From Balanoglossus misakiensis (Eukaryota; Hemichordata): a stretch of 64,000 nt of DNA. How positions within the stretch are numbered: position 1 is the stretch's first letter; each line of letters starts with the position of its first letter. The translations under genes and the position numbers were made by a program. Positions 37,365 through 53,900 of this stretch are shown here, in pieces. The stretch lies in the NCBI GenBank assembly GCA_040954595.2, contig CM082585.2:12152001-12216000 (forward strand), read 5' to 3'. Under the pieces are notes generated by a model. That model saw only the letters and a list, made by a program, of their open reading frames with translations. It was not told where the DNA came from and did not search any database.

Positions 37365-40300
37365 ATGGCGACGTCTACGTCGGCCACCGTAATGAAGATA
37401 CGGTCAGAAATGGTAAGAGGCGAATATCACTTGTCATTTGTGGTGCAAATAGTTCATCTGCATTACTGTTTGTTGATTTACGATCTTAGTCTCAATTTTT
37501 CCTGATGTTTTGAGAAAGGATCCCTTCCGAAACGAGATACACACAGTGAAACGGGGATACAAAACCATGCAGTTTATTCCTATGTACACAATGTTTACAC
37601 TTTGACCATGTCTGTGTGTACACATCACAAACAGTTTAGAGGCTGGAATCAGCTAATTGGAAGTTCATGGAATATCCATGAGATCATTAACATTGGTTGA
37701 TTGGTGCGTTGTTTGTTACCTTACGCATACCCTTTGAGTCAGTATATCGAGAGTGATCATTGGCTATTGCTCAGTGCATTTAGACCCCACCCCTCTTGTG
37801 TGCCCGTTATTGAATCCGTAAAAGATCCTGAGACTAAGTATAGTATCAAAGATTTGTTGATTTGTTCAAAATCTCCTCTAATGTAATGTTTATTCAACCT
37901 GTTATTTACCACTTTGTTTTGTGTATTTCATTGCAGAAAATGGGGAAGAAACCTGGGGGTCATCTTCTTCGACGGCCTTTGGCCCCTGTACCAAAACAAA
38001 ACAGTTTGCATCTGAAGGACTACAGTTCAAGTTCAGTTGAAATGTACCTCAATGCTACCAGTGAGAATGGAGGCAGGGATCACCTAGTGTCACCCATTCC
38101 CAGCCTGGCTCCAAGTTTAGCATCTGGAATACAGGAATCTGAAATACGAAGGGGGACATCATCCCGCTCGCCGACAAAATCTGATCCTTACAAGTTAAGC
38201 CCCCAGCAAAGTAGGGCTCTTCCACATTCACCTGTGAACACCCTGGACAGTCGATATCTTCTGGAGTCTAGATACAGAGCCAGGACAGATACAGGAACTG
38301 TGGGTGCCATGTCTTTAGTCAAACCATACAAACCAAGAGGTCCAGATGGATTACCACTGCGACCTCCGAAACAAGTTCCGGAACTTAAACATGAATATTA
38401 CTACCAACACTCAGACTTTGACACCTCATTTTCAGAAGAACGCTATAGGACGCTTCCTGAATTTACACTCCAGGACTTTCTTCTCAATGTTAAACAGTTG
38501 AGCATTTTGCCAAAATCTGACTTTCAAGAAGCCATGGTTTCCAAGCAGAACTACAAGAAACTGACCACATTGTTTGCGACGTTCAATAAGTTGCCAAAGC
38601 AAGAAAAAGTCAACACTGTTGAGATGAAAAGTAAGTACATATTGGAAATAAATAAATTAGCAAAAATTCCTGTGCTTATCGGTTATATCGATGGCCCACT
38701 GCAAGAGGGGCGTAACTCGTGCACTGAGCCGTCGATATGTACATGCTGTATGATTGCTTTATCAAGATTTCAAATGTCTGCGTAATTACTTGTCAAAGTC
38801 ATGGAAATTGAAATATCCTTCTTTCCTCTCATGCAGCCGACAGCATTCCTAAAGCAGTAAACAGAATACCACAGAGACAGTTACTGATTGAGATGGCGTT
38901 CCTAATCAAGCAGCAAATGAAGGATATGATGAGCACAGATATAAATGCAATGATGGAAGCTGACATCAGAGCGTGAGTATGAACTTCACAATAATACACT
39001 CTCAATATTCTGAATTGATGTGTTTGTACGAGTATCTGTGATTAAAACTGACAACATGCAGGCTTTACTGGAATTTCTGATAAAATACGTAAAGGGAATA
39101 GTGTTTACTTAACTCTTTTCCATTTTCCCCCAGGGTGGCGTATCCTGGTAGAGAAGCTCTGTTCAGTTCTCCGGATTCGAAATACTTCCAAGGAACCAAG
39201 AGGAGCCAGTCACCATTTGGTAAGATTTCCTTGTTGTAATTGGCCAACGTCCTAGACAGAAGGATCCGTCATTCAAGGCCTTGTAGTTTGAACCATAATA
39301 TTCATTACGATATTTGATTATTTCTTTTTTTCTCTTTCATAAGTTGAAGAAAATGACTCCAGCGTGATAACGCCCTCAGAGTTAGCAATCTTAGATTGTC
39401 TTGTCAATGGTGGTACAGCTCTCAGTCTCAAGGTAAGGCAGTCATAATAAGTTATGCCATTTTATGATGAAATGTCTGAAAAGATCTCAAGATATTCTTT
39501 TCTGCCTTTATCTTTTCATTCATTGCCAATGTTATTATCTAAATTGCAGTGCCATTTTATTGATGTGTTACCAGATATGTCAGTTCTCAACAACACTCTA
39601 GTCTATCTCAATTTATCCTTCAATGAATTTAGGGTAAGTAGTTTAAACATTACCCCTTTCTTTGTCTAATTATGGGTTTGTTGTGATAGGGAATAAAAAC
39701 GTGATCAAGACACTCGTAATTTGAAGTGAAATACTTGGCATGTCATTATTCTTTGTGATGTTGAACAAGAAGTGAGCCACACTTGCAGCTTGTATAAGAA
39801 TTATTAAATGGGAGAGAATTCTGCTGTTCTTATTTTTCCAGGTTTTCCCAAGTGAAATCTTGCTAATCCATGGCTTGGAAGTGTTGAAATTACGGAATAA
39901 CCCAATCAAGGAGATTCCACATGACATCTACAAACTCAAACAACTTCACACTTTGGTGATGTCTTTCAACCAGATATCATCGCTTCCCATGAGGTAGGTG
40001 TGTCCACTCTGGGTCAAAAATGGTCCAATCCTATCATGATACTTCCATTGGAGGGAACAGACCCCCAATGTTGCAGCCAGTTGAAACATGTACATTAATC
40101 ATAAATTCTCTCTTGTGATTTTCTAGCTTATACACTCTACCGTTAGTCTTCTTGGATTTATCCTACAACAGGATATCTTATCTGCCAAATGAACTCAATC
40201 AACTCAGGTAAGTTCAGTAATTATTTTCTTTGCGGGCAAGGGGGACCTGACTCTGTATTGTGCACATTTTAAGGTTCTAATCATAGTATTTTTAACTGGA

Positions 40301-41096
40301 ATGGCAAGATCATAGTATGGATGGGTTTATATCAGAATGAATAATTTCATGTTTTGTCTTCCAGGCATTTGAGAGAGTTCAATGTTGAAGGGAATCAGCT
40401 GGCAGCGTTGCCATGTGGAGCATTCAGACTCAAAAATTTGCGTCATTTGAAAGTCAGAAATAACTACATGCATCCATTGTTTTGGAAAGAGAACAGCACC
40501 AATCAACCTCAGGTATGCAGTGATTGTCTTTGAGCAATCATGACAGTCTGATTTTTGCCTCTGTCATGCATTTTGTTAGGAGTCAACATTTGATCTATGA
40601 TGACATTTGTCACAGATATTGACATGTGAACTTTCATTTGCATATTGACAGCGATTGGCTGACATGGCTGCCCTGATCATCAAACAAAGACGCATTGATG
40701 AGAAGCAAGTACTACCCGAGAGTCTTAAACAGATCATTGACAGGTACTTCAAGAGCTTTTTCTTCCTTCCACCTTGCTTGTCACAGTCAGTGATAAGATT
40801 CAACCCTTTCATCTCATTCCTGTATGTACATCTGATCATTGATGTTGAAGCAGTGAGATGCTTTTCTCTTTTTACATGTGTTATAAACATGTCTGTTTTG
40901 TTTCAGTGCTTCTGTCTGTGACTGTTGCAAAGGACCGCTGTATGGTTCAGGACTTCGACTGATCAGGCCCTGCAGCAAGGCATTTGGTATCTGTAAGCTG
41001 CCATTCTATTTTGTGTCCTGCTCCCCTTACTGTAGAGATGTGTTTATGAAGAGTGTGGACTCCCTATCTGAACTGCTGTATGAGGATGACGACTAG
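37365..41096 (+). CDS. LRRC63: Leucine-rich repeat protein, LRRC63-like
   Basis: Exons: 37365-37412, 37937-38630, 38837-38972, 39134-39219, 39344-39432, 39550-39633, 39842-39993, 40127-40207, 40365-40512, 40652-40743, 40907-41096. They give about 599 residues; human LRRC63 is about 590 as I recall. The ATG at 37365 has an in-frame TAA three codons upstream. If exon 1 were skipped, the next start would be 37940. The N-terminal 250 residues are Pro/Ser-rich and disordered in look. About five leucine-rich repeats follow (NTLVYLNLSFNEF, GLEVLKLRNNPIKEIP, LVFLDLSYNRISYLP, LREFNVEGNQLAALP, NLRHLKVRNN). The end is Cys-rich: CDCCKGPLYG, PCSKAFGIC, CSPYC. The LRR class is firm; the LRRC63 name rests on length, order and the Cys tail. 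Function is unknown; LRRC63 is a little-studied protein. Poly(A) signals AATAAA at 41591 and 41637. Confidence 0.75.
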
Positions 41097-42002
41097 CCAG
41101 GTTGTGAAGTGAACGCAGTACAGTGTCAAAGACTTTATAACCTGCATGTGTGGAATTTGTACACATGACAATGCCAACTAACCATTGGTGCCAACATTGC
41201 TTTAGTGAGAACAATTTGTAAATAGACTGTGATGTTTTTGCATTTGTCAAGTTACCATGCTTGTATACAAACTTATGTAAATCTTTGATGTGATGCAAAT
41301 GCCAAATGGGCCGAGTTTCATTTTGAGATGCATTTGCAAATATGTATTTTCAAATCAGGTTTTGGATTTGTATTATTTGTACAATATGTGTTTGATTGCC
41401 ACAGAATAACTTTTGCCAAGAGTACATATACAAAAATATGCATGTCGTGATGATTGTAGCCACAATATACCAGGTAACAGTATGACATTGTCACACATAT
41501 CCATCAACTTTGCCAAATATTCTGAGATTAAATTCCAGTCTTTGCTTTAAAAGAGCAATTTGAAATTATCACCCATTTTGTTATTGTGTAAATAAACTAA
41601 TGAAATCTGTACAGAAAAAGTCATTTTCTGATTGGAAATAAAGCTTTTTATAAAATAGGATCAGCCTCAGGAACTTCTGTGGGTTCTGTGTGACCCTATG
41701 ACTGACCCTAGCCAATGAACACATGCCACTGACTTGGGATCTTTTAGTGGGTTTAACGTTGTAATGGGCAGTATGGAAAAAAACACCAGAACACAAAACC
41801 ATCTTATAAATATACTTTAATATTCTATCTATCAACGACAAGTAATTTCAAAATCAACTTAAAAATACACAAAGCTTTCACACACCCTCTGACACATTTA
41901 AGAAAACAGTTTTTTTCACAGTATTGAGAGAGTTCTGTCCACTGAAAGTTTGAAGTATGTCAGTAATGAACCACACTCGGGATATTTGATGTTTCATTCT
42001 CT
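41097..42002. other. 3' regions of convergent LRRC63-like and DNAJC19
   Basis: Non-coding. AATAAA occurs at 41591-41596 and 41637-41642 on the plus strand, about 500 bases after the LRRC63-like stop. No clear AATAAA for the minus-strand gene was picked. Confidence 0.5.
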
Positions 42003-43162
42003 TTATTTCCCCGACTTTTCCAAAAGATCTTTTGCTTCGTTAATTTTAGCAGCAATGTATGGAGATCCACCTGAAATACAAATAGGAAAATAAAAATGAA
42101 TCTGGGTTGCAAGACAAACTCTGACACACTGAAAGGTCATGGTAATGATCCCAAACTTAGTACCAAGAATATCAAGAAACTAATCCACAGCTTGAAGCTT
42201 CTACTAATTTGTACAGAAACATTACCTCTATCTGGATGATTCAGAAGCATAATCCTCCTGTGTGCTTGTCTGACCTTGACTTTGCCAGCTGATGGACTGA
42301 AATCATAAGGACGTAGAACAAAAATGAAGAACTACAGAAAAAGAGATTCAATGTCATTAACAAGAGCACAATTGTAGGTTAGTGTGTCTGGGTTTTCTTT
42401 TACTGAACACTGCAGGGAATACCGACCTGACTCCAAGAATTAAACTTGCTTCTCTGCGGGTCATTTTGGCATCAAATCCACCACGGTAATAAGCACTGAG
42501 AGACTGTTGAAGAGATAGAGTACATGTCACATTCAGTGGAAAATCAGAAAGATTTTGCTCTGGACACAAAATCATATTATTTCCAGTATTTTTGTTGTCT
42601 GTAGCAGATGCATACCACTTACTGGTGTTGGAAACTTGGAAGCATTTTGTTGGATCACTCTTCCTGCAGAAACAAGGGTACGACCTACGGGAAAGAATTA
42701 ATATCTATATTTAATTGCGTGATTAATTCAAAGCAAAGTTAAACCAAATCTTCAGCAACTAGTGAGAGCCATTAGAAGAACATTATTACTGGCATATCAT
42801 AGTATGATTTCAGATTTTGAGGAGACTTGATTCATGTGATTTGTGAAGCACTAGATTGGAACACAATGTATTTGCAATGGTTCATTCTTACCTGCAATGG
42901 CCACAGCAGCTAAACCAAGTCCAGCTAGAATTACAGTTGTTGACTGTAAGATAGGAGAAGCACAAAAATGTTATCTTACTCTAATTAACATGTTTTTCTT
43001 ATAATCTATATCAATGAGAATGAACCATAACCATAGCAATTATTTGGGCCATTGCATAAGCGCTAAGCATGGCCACTCAACCACTGTTCTGAACTGTGAT
43101 GATAGCTTTATAGCAATCAGATTAGTTAGTCCACGAAGAAACAAATCAGATGAACTTACCAT
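42003..43162 (-). CDS. DNAJC19: Mitochondrial import J-protein DNAJC19/TIM14
   Basis: The J-domain partner of the inner-membrane import motor (PAM). It stimulates mitochondrial Hsp70 at the TIM23 channel, and in mammals it also partners prohibitins. Exons: 43160-43162 (the ATG alone), 42892-42943, 42623-42684, 42427-42503, 42226-42296, 42003-42070, giving 110 residues (human DNAJC19 is 116). A hydrophobic helix lies at residues 4-19. Then [20 protein letters not shown] leads into the J domain with HPD at 85-87 ([20 protein letters not shown]), which is very close to human. DNAJC15 is a paralogue, but its extra N-terminal tail is absent here, so DNAJC19 fits better. The gene is head-to-head with EARS2. 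Confidence 0.95.
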
Positions 43163-43908
43163 ACTGGTTGCTTCGCATATACTTGATCTAATTCACCATT
43201 AAATGTCAACTGATGATCGAAATCAACATAGTTTGTCGGTGAAATTCACACCGCTGCGTGCGTTGCGTTTGCTTGTACTACGCAACGTGGTCGTAAAGAG
43301 GTAAGTTTGTGGTGCGAGGTGAATGACTGAATTTACGACAGTTTATTATCTTCAAAGTAAGTCAGAATTTGACATCAATGCAGCTTTATTTTAACAAGGC
43401 CATAATTACTTTAAATAGAAAAGCTTATGTTTACAGTACTCAAGCCGAAAAAAAATGATAATGTCGCACCACAGAATGTTTTCACGACCTGGTGGTAAAA
43501 GGGTATGTAATAATGGCAGACTACAGAAAGAGAAGGCGTGCGAAATATCGTTTCAATTTGCACAACTTTTATTGAACTTTTGAAGCTGCCGAGGAAACTT
43601 CAGAAGCAAATATCCTCGTCGCATAACGCGCTTACTACAGTTTTCCACGAAGAACTCAGTGCAAGCTCGGTGAATATTAACGAAACAAACTGGTGCAGGA
43701 TTGAAGCAGACGACCAACCCGGAAGTTGCAGACTACATACGGGCAACAGAATCGCTGATAAAATGTGGGTGAATTTCATGTGAAATGGTGGATTCTTTAT
43801 GTCACATGCAACGCAACCAGAATCGGAAACAATTGAATAACCCATGAAATATACCTGGTTATTTTGAATTTGTTTTTCTTGGATCTTATAGACACATTTT
43901 AATTAAAG
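43163..43908. promoter_or_regulatory. Shared upstream region of DNAJC19 and EARS2
   Basis: 746 bases between two divergent genes for mitochondrial proteins. The stretch around 43240-43290 is richer in CpG than its surroundings. The plus-strand frame at 43538-43783 has no recognisable content. Confidence 0.5.
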
Positions 43909-48570
<4,662 letters not shown>

Positions 48571-48598
48571 CAGATACAAGTCTCAACTCTCAATTTTC

Positions 48599-48604
48599 AA
48601 TAAA
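48599..48604 (+). promoter_or_regulatory. Probable EARS2 poly(A) signal
   Basis: AATAAA 28 bases after the EARS2 stop codon. Confidence 0.6.
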
Positions 48605-50822
48605 ATTAGGCCAAGTTTTGTTAGAATTATTCTAATCACACAGAATAAAGACAAACAACATAACACTAAGTTTGCCACATACATGTACTCCTTTGTCATT
48701 TCCATAGTTACATGTGCTACACTTTGACACATTCTAGAAATAAATAACAGACAACATGAAACGATGTTAAAACTGGATGGATTTATTTCGGAAGAGTGAA
48801 GATACAGCAAGCAGTACAAGAATCTCTAAATTTGAGCATCCATGATTCAGTTTCTATGCGAAGACACAGTTTGGAAGAATGTAAATCATTTCAAGAAATT
48901 TTCAATCATTTCAGAAAATTACATGAATATTCAATAAAGATAAATGACAAGCAGTAAAATATATTTAAAGTACATTGACACAAATTTTACAATCTTCAAA
49001 ATAATTTTAAAATTTACATCATTTTCAGCTGATCTGTTCACTCATGCTGCATATTTCTTATTTACATTATTGCAAAGGTAACTTAAGTTGATAGACAGCA
49101 ACAAAAAAGTAGGATTGTCTCATTGAAATTGAAATCACACTGCCAGCTTAATCTGACTTCTTTGAAAAGATCTATGATTGCCAAATAAAATTCATTTTCA
49201 GTTCTAAGCACTCTTATCCCATAAAATATTGGAATGGAAAACTAAAAAGAATACTATACGAATACAAGTATAATATACATCTGACCCAAAACTTCTTTGC
49301 AACTGTGCTGGCACGCTTCCATGCCAATTCTGGGAACCTGTGCACCACCCACAATGGCCATACTTGACACCCAAGTTCATTCATCTTAGAAGAGCGCCCC
49401 CAACAGCAACATTGTCACACTTTTTCAATATCGTGCATCCCCATCTTTCACGTATTCATTTATTTCTGCATATCCATGCAATGAAAAGTTAGTAATAATA
49501 ATTCTACTAGCAGTAACTTCAATTTGTCTAGGACATTACTTAAACATTTAATATGAAATCAGTAAACTTCAGTTCATTGTACTAAAAGCAATGGTGTTAC
49601 ACCTTGATATAACAGGTCATTTTTTTATTCTGAATGAAAATTATGGCAAATTAATTTTTAAAGAAATAATTTACATTTACACATGATATTTCTTAAAGCT
49701 ATCATATAACTGACAAAGAAAAGATACCTGATCTGGTAAATTCATCTGCATGTGGACAGACACATTATTTTGTATTCTAAAATACCTGAAATTATTTACA
49801 AATCTACATTAATATTTTACAGAAAATTGACAAAAGCCACACTAGTACTTTGCAGGCCATCTTCACTGCAGTAAAAATGTCTTTCAAGATTTTTAATTAT
49901 ATCATAAATCACAAACCAGAAGACTAACGCAAACATCTTTGCATATTAAGGTTGCATGTTTGCAGCATGTGTCACACACTCATACATACATGACACAAAT
50001 GCTTGTTGGAGATGATGCACACATATGCAGTGTATGATGCAAAGAGCCTTTTCATTCAGTAATGTTAAAGTACCTCCATGACAATTTGCAACTCTGTTTG
50101 AGCTGATGGTGAGATATCTTTTGCGGACGGAATGTCAAAATGCGATATCACACCATGTCACACCATAATCCTGTAGTCATCTGTTTGGCATATTCTTACA
50201 AATTCACAACAAAAATTTTACATTTTATGTACCAATTACCTTTAAAATGCTACAATCATTTCACTGGTAGCTAAAATCTTTAAAAAAAAATGCATTATAA
50301 TGAGATGATTATTCAAATATAAAGTTTCTGATTAAAATTGGTGGGGAAGATACAAATGTACATCAAATGAACATGCAATATCTATATCAATACATGCTTC
50401 AACAGAGAGTAGTGAATGCATGCGCATTTTGGAAGTACATTTTTTATGAAAAATAGAAAAAGTCTTGAAGTTCCAAATAGAGTGCAATGGGTATGGGTTT
50501 TCAGGAGGGTGAGGTTTATTTCCCAGGATGCAATTCACCAAGGTGGTGTAGGGGACAGATCGGGTGGCAGATCCAGAACAAAGGAATCAGAGGCTTCCAA
50601 AGAAAGAGGGAGAGGGGGAGAAAGAAAGACGAAAATGATTCAACAGTCAATACCTCATCACAATTTTATTCTGTGATGAACATTTATAGTGGATTTTCTG
50701 TGGATAATTACTCAAAACTCCAATCTATCACTTTATCAATTTATTGGTTAATATTATCCTTAAATTGGCTCAATATTATATTTAAATCAGCTCATGCACT
50801 TTGCAATCATTATTTGAGGCTC

Positions 50823-50828
50823 TTTATT
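50823..50828 (-). promoter_or_regulatory. Probable ANKMY1 poly(A) signal
   Basis: AATAAA on the minus strand, about 115 bases after the ANKMY1 stop. Confidence 0.5.
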
Positions 50829-50941
50829 TCCCATTAAAATTTTTCAATCCATAATATTGCAGACTATTTAACCAAAAAATCTACCACCTCTCTCTACAAA
50901 GCATAAAAATGATAATTCCACCAAATTAAAATAAAACCAGA

Positions 50942-53900
50942 TCAGTTAAAACTATAATTCTCAGTGTATTCTCTATACCCGTTCTCCGCATATTTACCAT
51001 CGTCTATGCCACCTTTTCGGACCCCACTACCAGCGCCACCACCACCACCCATAGTGCCACTACCACCAATGCCGGATACATTGACTCCTTTACCTTTTGA
51101 TCCCATCAGTTGAGATCCTTTCCCACCCAGTTTCCCTGCTCTACCACCTTTTCCGGCGGCATATGCACCTTTGCCGCCACCGAACGCTTGACTTCTTTTC
51201 TGAGACATCAATGTATCCACAGTCACTTTGCCATTAGCATTTGGGTTTGTAGTTGGTGTAGGGCTGTCCACACGCCCTGGCTGGCTTCCTTGTCTTGTCC
51301 CTTTGCCCGATGGACTGGGACTGCGACTTCTCCCTAAGGAAAACAATTCAAAATTATTCCTCTCAACATCCTATTCTCTACATTTTCATTAACAAAATTG
51401 ACATGACAATACACCACTGGACTTTAACTTTCCTCAAAGTCTGTTTGAAATAAGTAGGTTGCACCAAGTTACATTTCCAGGAACATTGCCATTGTTAACA
51501 TACCTGCAATTCTGACACACTCTTCTTTATGACGTGCATTCCAAGCTTTGAGTTTACAGGCTTTACTGCAATAATAGACTTCCTTGCATCGTGTACAAGC
51601 TGATAGTCTGACACCAATGGAACGGCCACATTCATAACAGTATTTAAACAAGGGTTTCCTGAGTGGCAAAAATCAGGATTTTCAATTAGTCAGTTGCAGG
51701 TGTTAAATTTGTGATGGTGAAACACACAACTGAAACTGACCAACCAGCAACGTAGTGACTGCATTCTTATATGTTGTATAATCCCACTAGAATATGCTTG
51801 ATACATGGCATGGATGAATGATGCAGTCTTGTACCAATAATCATTCACATAAACTATTCCCACTGCCCAACCCTTGCCGCATTTCAGGCCAAAGTAGGGA
51901 TTGTGTCTGTATTGTGTTAAACACAGAACATTTCTGATGAAACAATAGAAATAGTCTCGTACTTTCAAGAGATTATAAAAATGGAAATATGGTAAACTGG
52001 TTACACAATCCCTGAAATTAATGCCACAGCTGAAGCATATATTAAAAAAACCCGCTGAGATGCAAAAACATGGCAGCAAATGATTAGTTTTGTGCACCAA
52101 CACTTTGAAAAAGACAGTTGCAGGACTGCAACTCAAATGTTATATACACATCCTGTCCGGATGGTTCCCTGGGGGTTAACAGAAAGGCATCATGGATAGT
52201 CACATCATATTTGAAAGAATAAAGGCTGAAAACATGATGAATATTGGATGATAAACTTGAAAAGATTAGAAGGATTGGAAACTCTCACAGTAAGATATTA
52301 AAGGCAAACACGCTCACTCAAAACTGTTAGAAAGTAAGTGACATCAGTGTTGTGTGTGAAAACCTTCCCATGGACTCCTGTTTGGAATGGTCCCATGGCT
52401 GGACTGAACCATTTTCACAGGATCAATGGGGATGGTTTCAAGGGTTATGTCAGTAACAGTGGTCACCTTATGGCTTGTCTACTTCGACCAGTCTCACTGG
52501 GGTTGCAACAAATAACAAAAATAGCATCAGTGATGGTGGGTTGATTAGTGGTGAAAATTAACTGGGGAACTTGAACTTAAAATGGCAACATATCACCTCC
52601 GACAGGTTTCTGTTTTAGCAATAAACTTCCAATTTTCATCTGTGCATTTGTGGTACATTTTTGGAGGATATAGAAGGTGCCCGATACTGTTTTGTGTAGG
52701 TAGTCAGCAAAATGTTGAACTTGTACAAAAAACTCCTACTAGATTACACTTCCAGGCAAACCTCTCTCTCCAGCTCTCTCATTCTTAAAACCAGTAAGAG
52801 GTCACATACAGGTCATGTGCTCAGAATGAACCAATCACTAGCTTTCTGTCACTATTTTACATTTTTTGCCACTCATTCTCGCAACTGCATACAGAAGACT
52901 GCAAAAATAACATTCTGACAAGAGAGGAAAACAGGAAGTTTTGAGAAACTTTGGCAATAAAACAAAAATGCAGCAAACCTGTTGTTTTGTTTTCCTTTAC
53001 GTGTTAAACTGCGTAAAGCAGCCTTACTGAGCTGGGTTTCTTCAAGACTGACTGTCAGCAGATCTGCCTTCTTATGATCGCTACCGATGCATTGTGGGAA
53101 AGGAAGTTAACCAACACCATTATAGAGGAAGGGGTAGCAGGGTGAGATGCAAAAAATTGTTACAACAAGTAAAACAAGACAATTCTCAATAGCATGCATT
53201 ATAAGTGGAAGCCACACACCAATGTTAAACACACATTTGAAAACTTCGCATGCAAGCGTTAAAAGCCCCAAATAATAACAGAAAGCAATGACTTTTGATG
53301 ACCAAATGATACATGCATGAATGGATAACTTAGCCCATCTTTAATATGTTAACATGTATAAAATAAAATATGAGATGTCAGAATTACAAAATCACCACCA
53401 ACTGATATGAAATGCATACCCATTATTCTGAAGGAACAAATACATTGGTAGCATTCTTTCAAACGTTGTACCTGAGTCACATGCGTTAGTGGATACGTTT
53501 ACATTCAGCCTTATCATCTCGTTTATTGTTTATGGGGTACACTAACAAGCAATTTTCATGCTGTCTTTTTGTCCAAAAACAATATTTGAGAAATATTGGC
53601 CAATCACTCGTTGAGAGAACTGATCTGCCTAACAAGAAGTGATAGACAGTGTTTCTTACTCTGAGATAATCCTGTGTCAATATTTTCGCCATCATTATCA
53701 TATATATACTTAAAACTCCACACAATGGCACACACAACAGCACACACACACACATTCGCATGCACAAACCACACTCAAAGTTGCAAAAGGTGCTGACCAC
53801 CTGTTTTTACGCTTGTGTAAAAATTCATATCATTATCAGTCCAAGCAACCAGAACACAAATCTTGGTTTTGCTTTCCACTGAACTTTTTAATTTTCACCA

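Larger units (their letters stand above)
48571..50941. other. 3' regions of convergent EARS2 and ANKMY1
   Basis: About 2.4 kb without a coding exon. AATAAA at 48599-48604 follows the EARS2 stop by about 30 bases, and a second lies near 48645. On the minus strand, AATAAA (TTTATT at 50823-50828) follows the ANKMY1 stop by about 115 bases. The middle (48700-50300) is very AT-rich with no recognised feature. Confidence 0.55.

Noticed and set aside
50416-50837. Overlapping plus-strand frames of 86 and 116 codons
   Set aside because: They fall in the ANKMY1 3' region, antisense, with G/A-rich low-complexity content.
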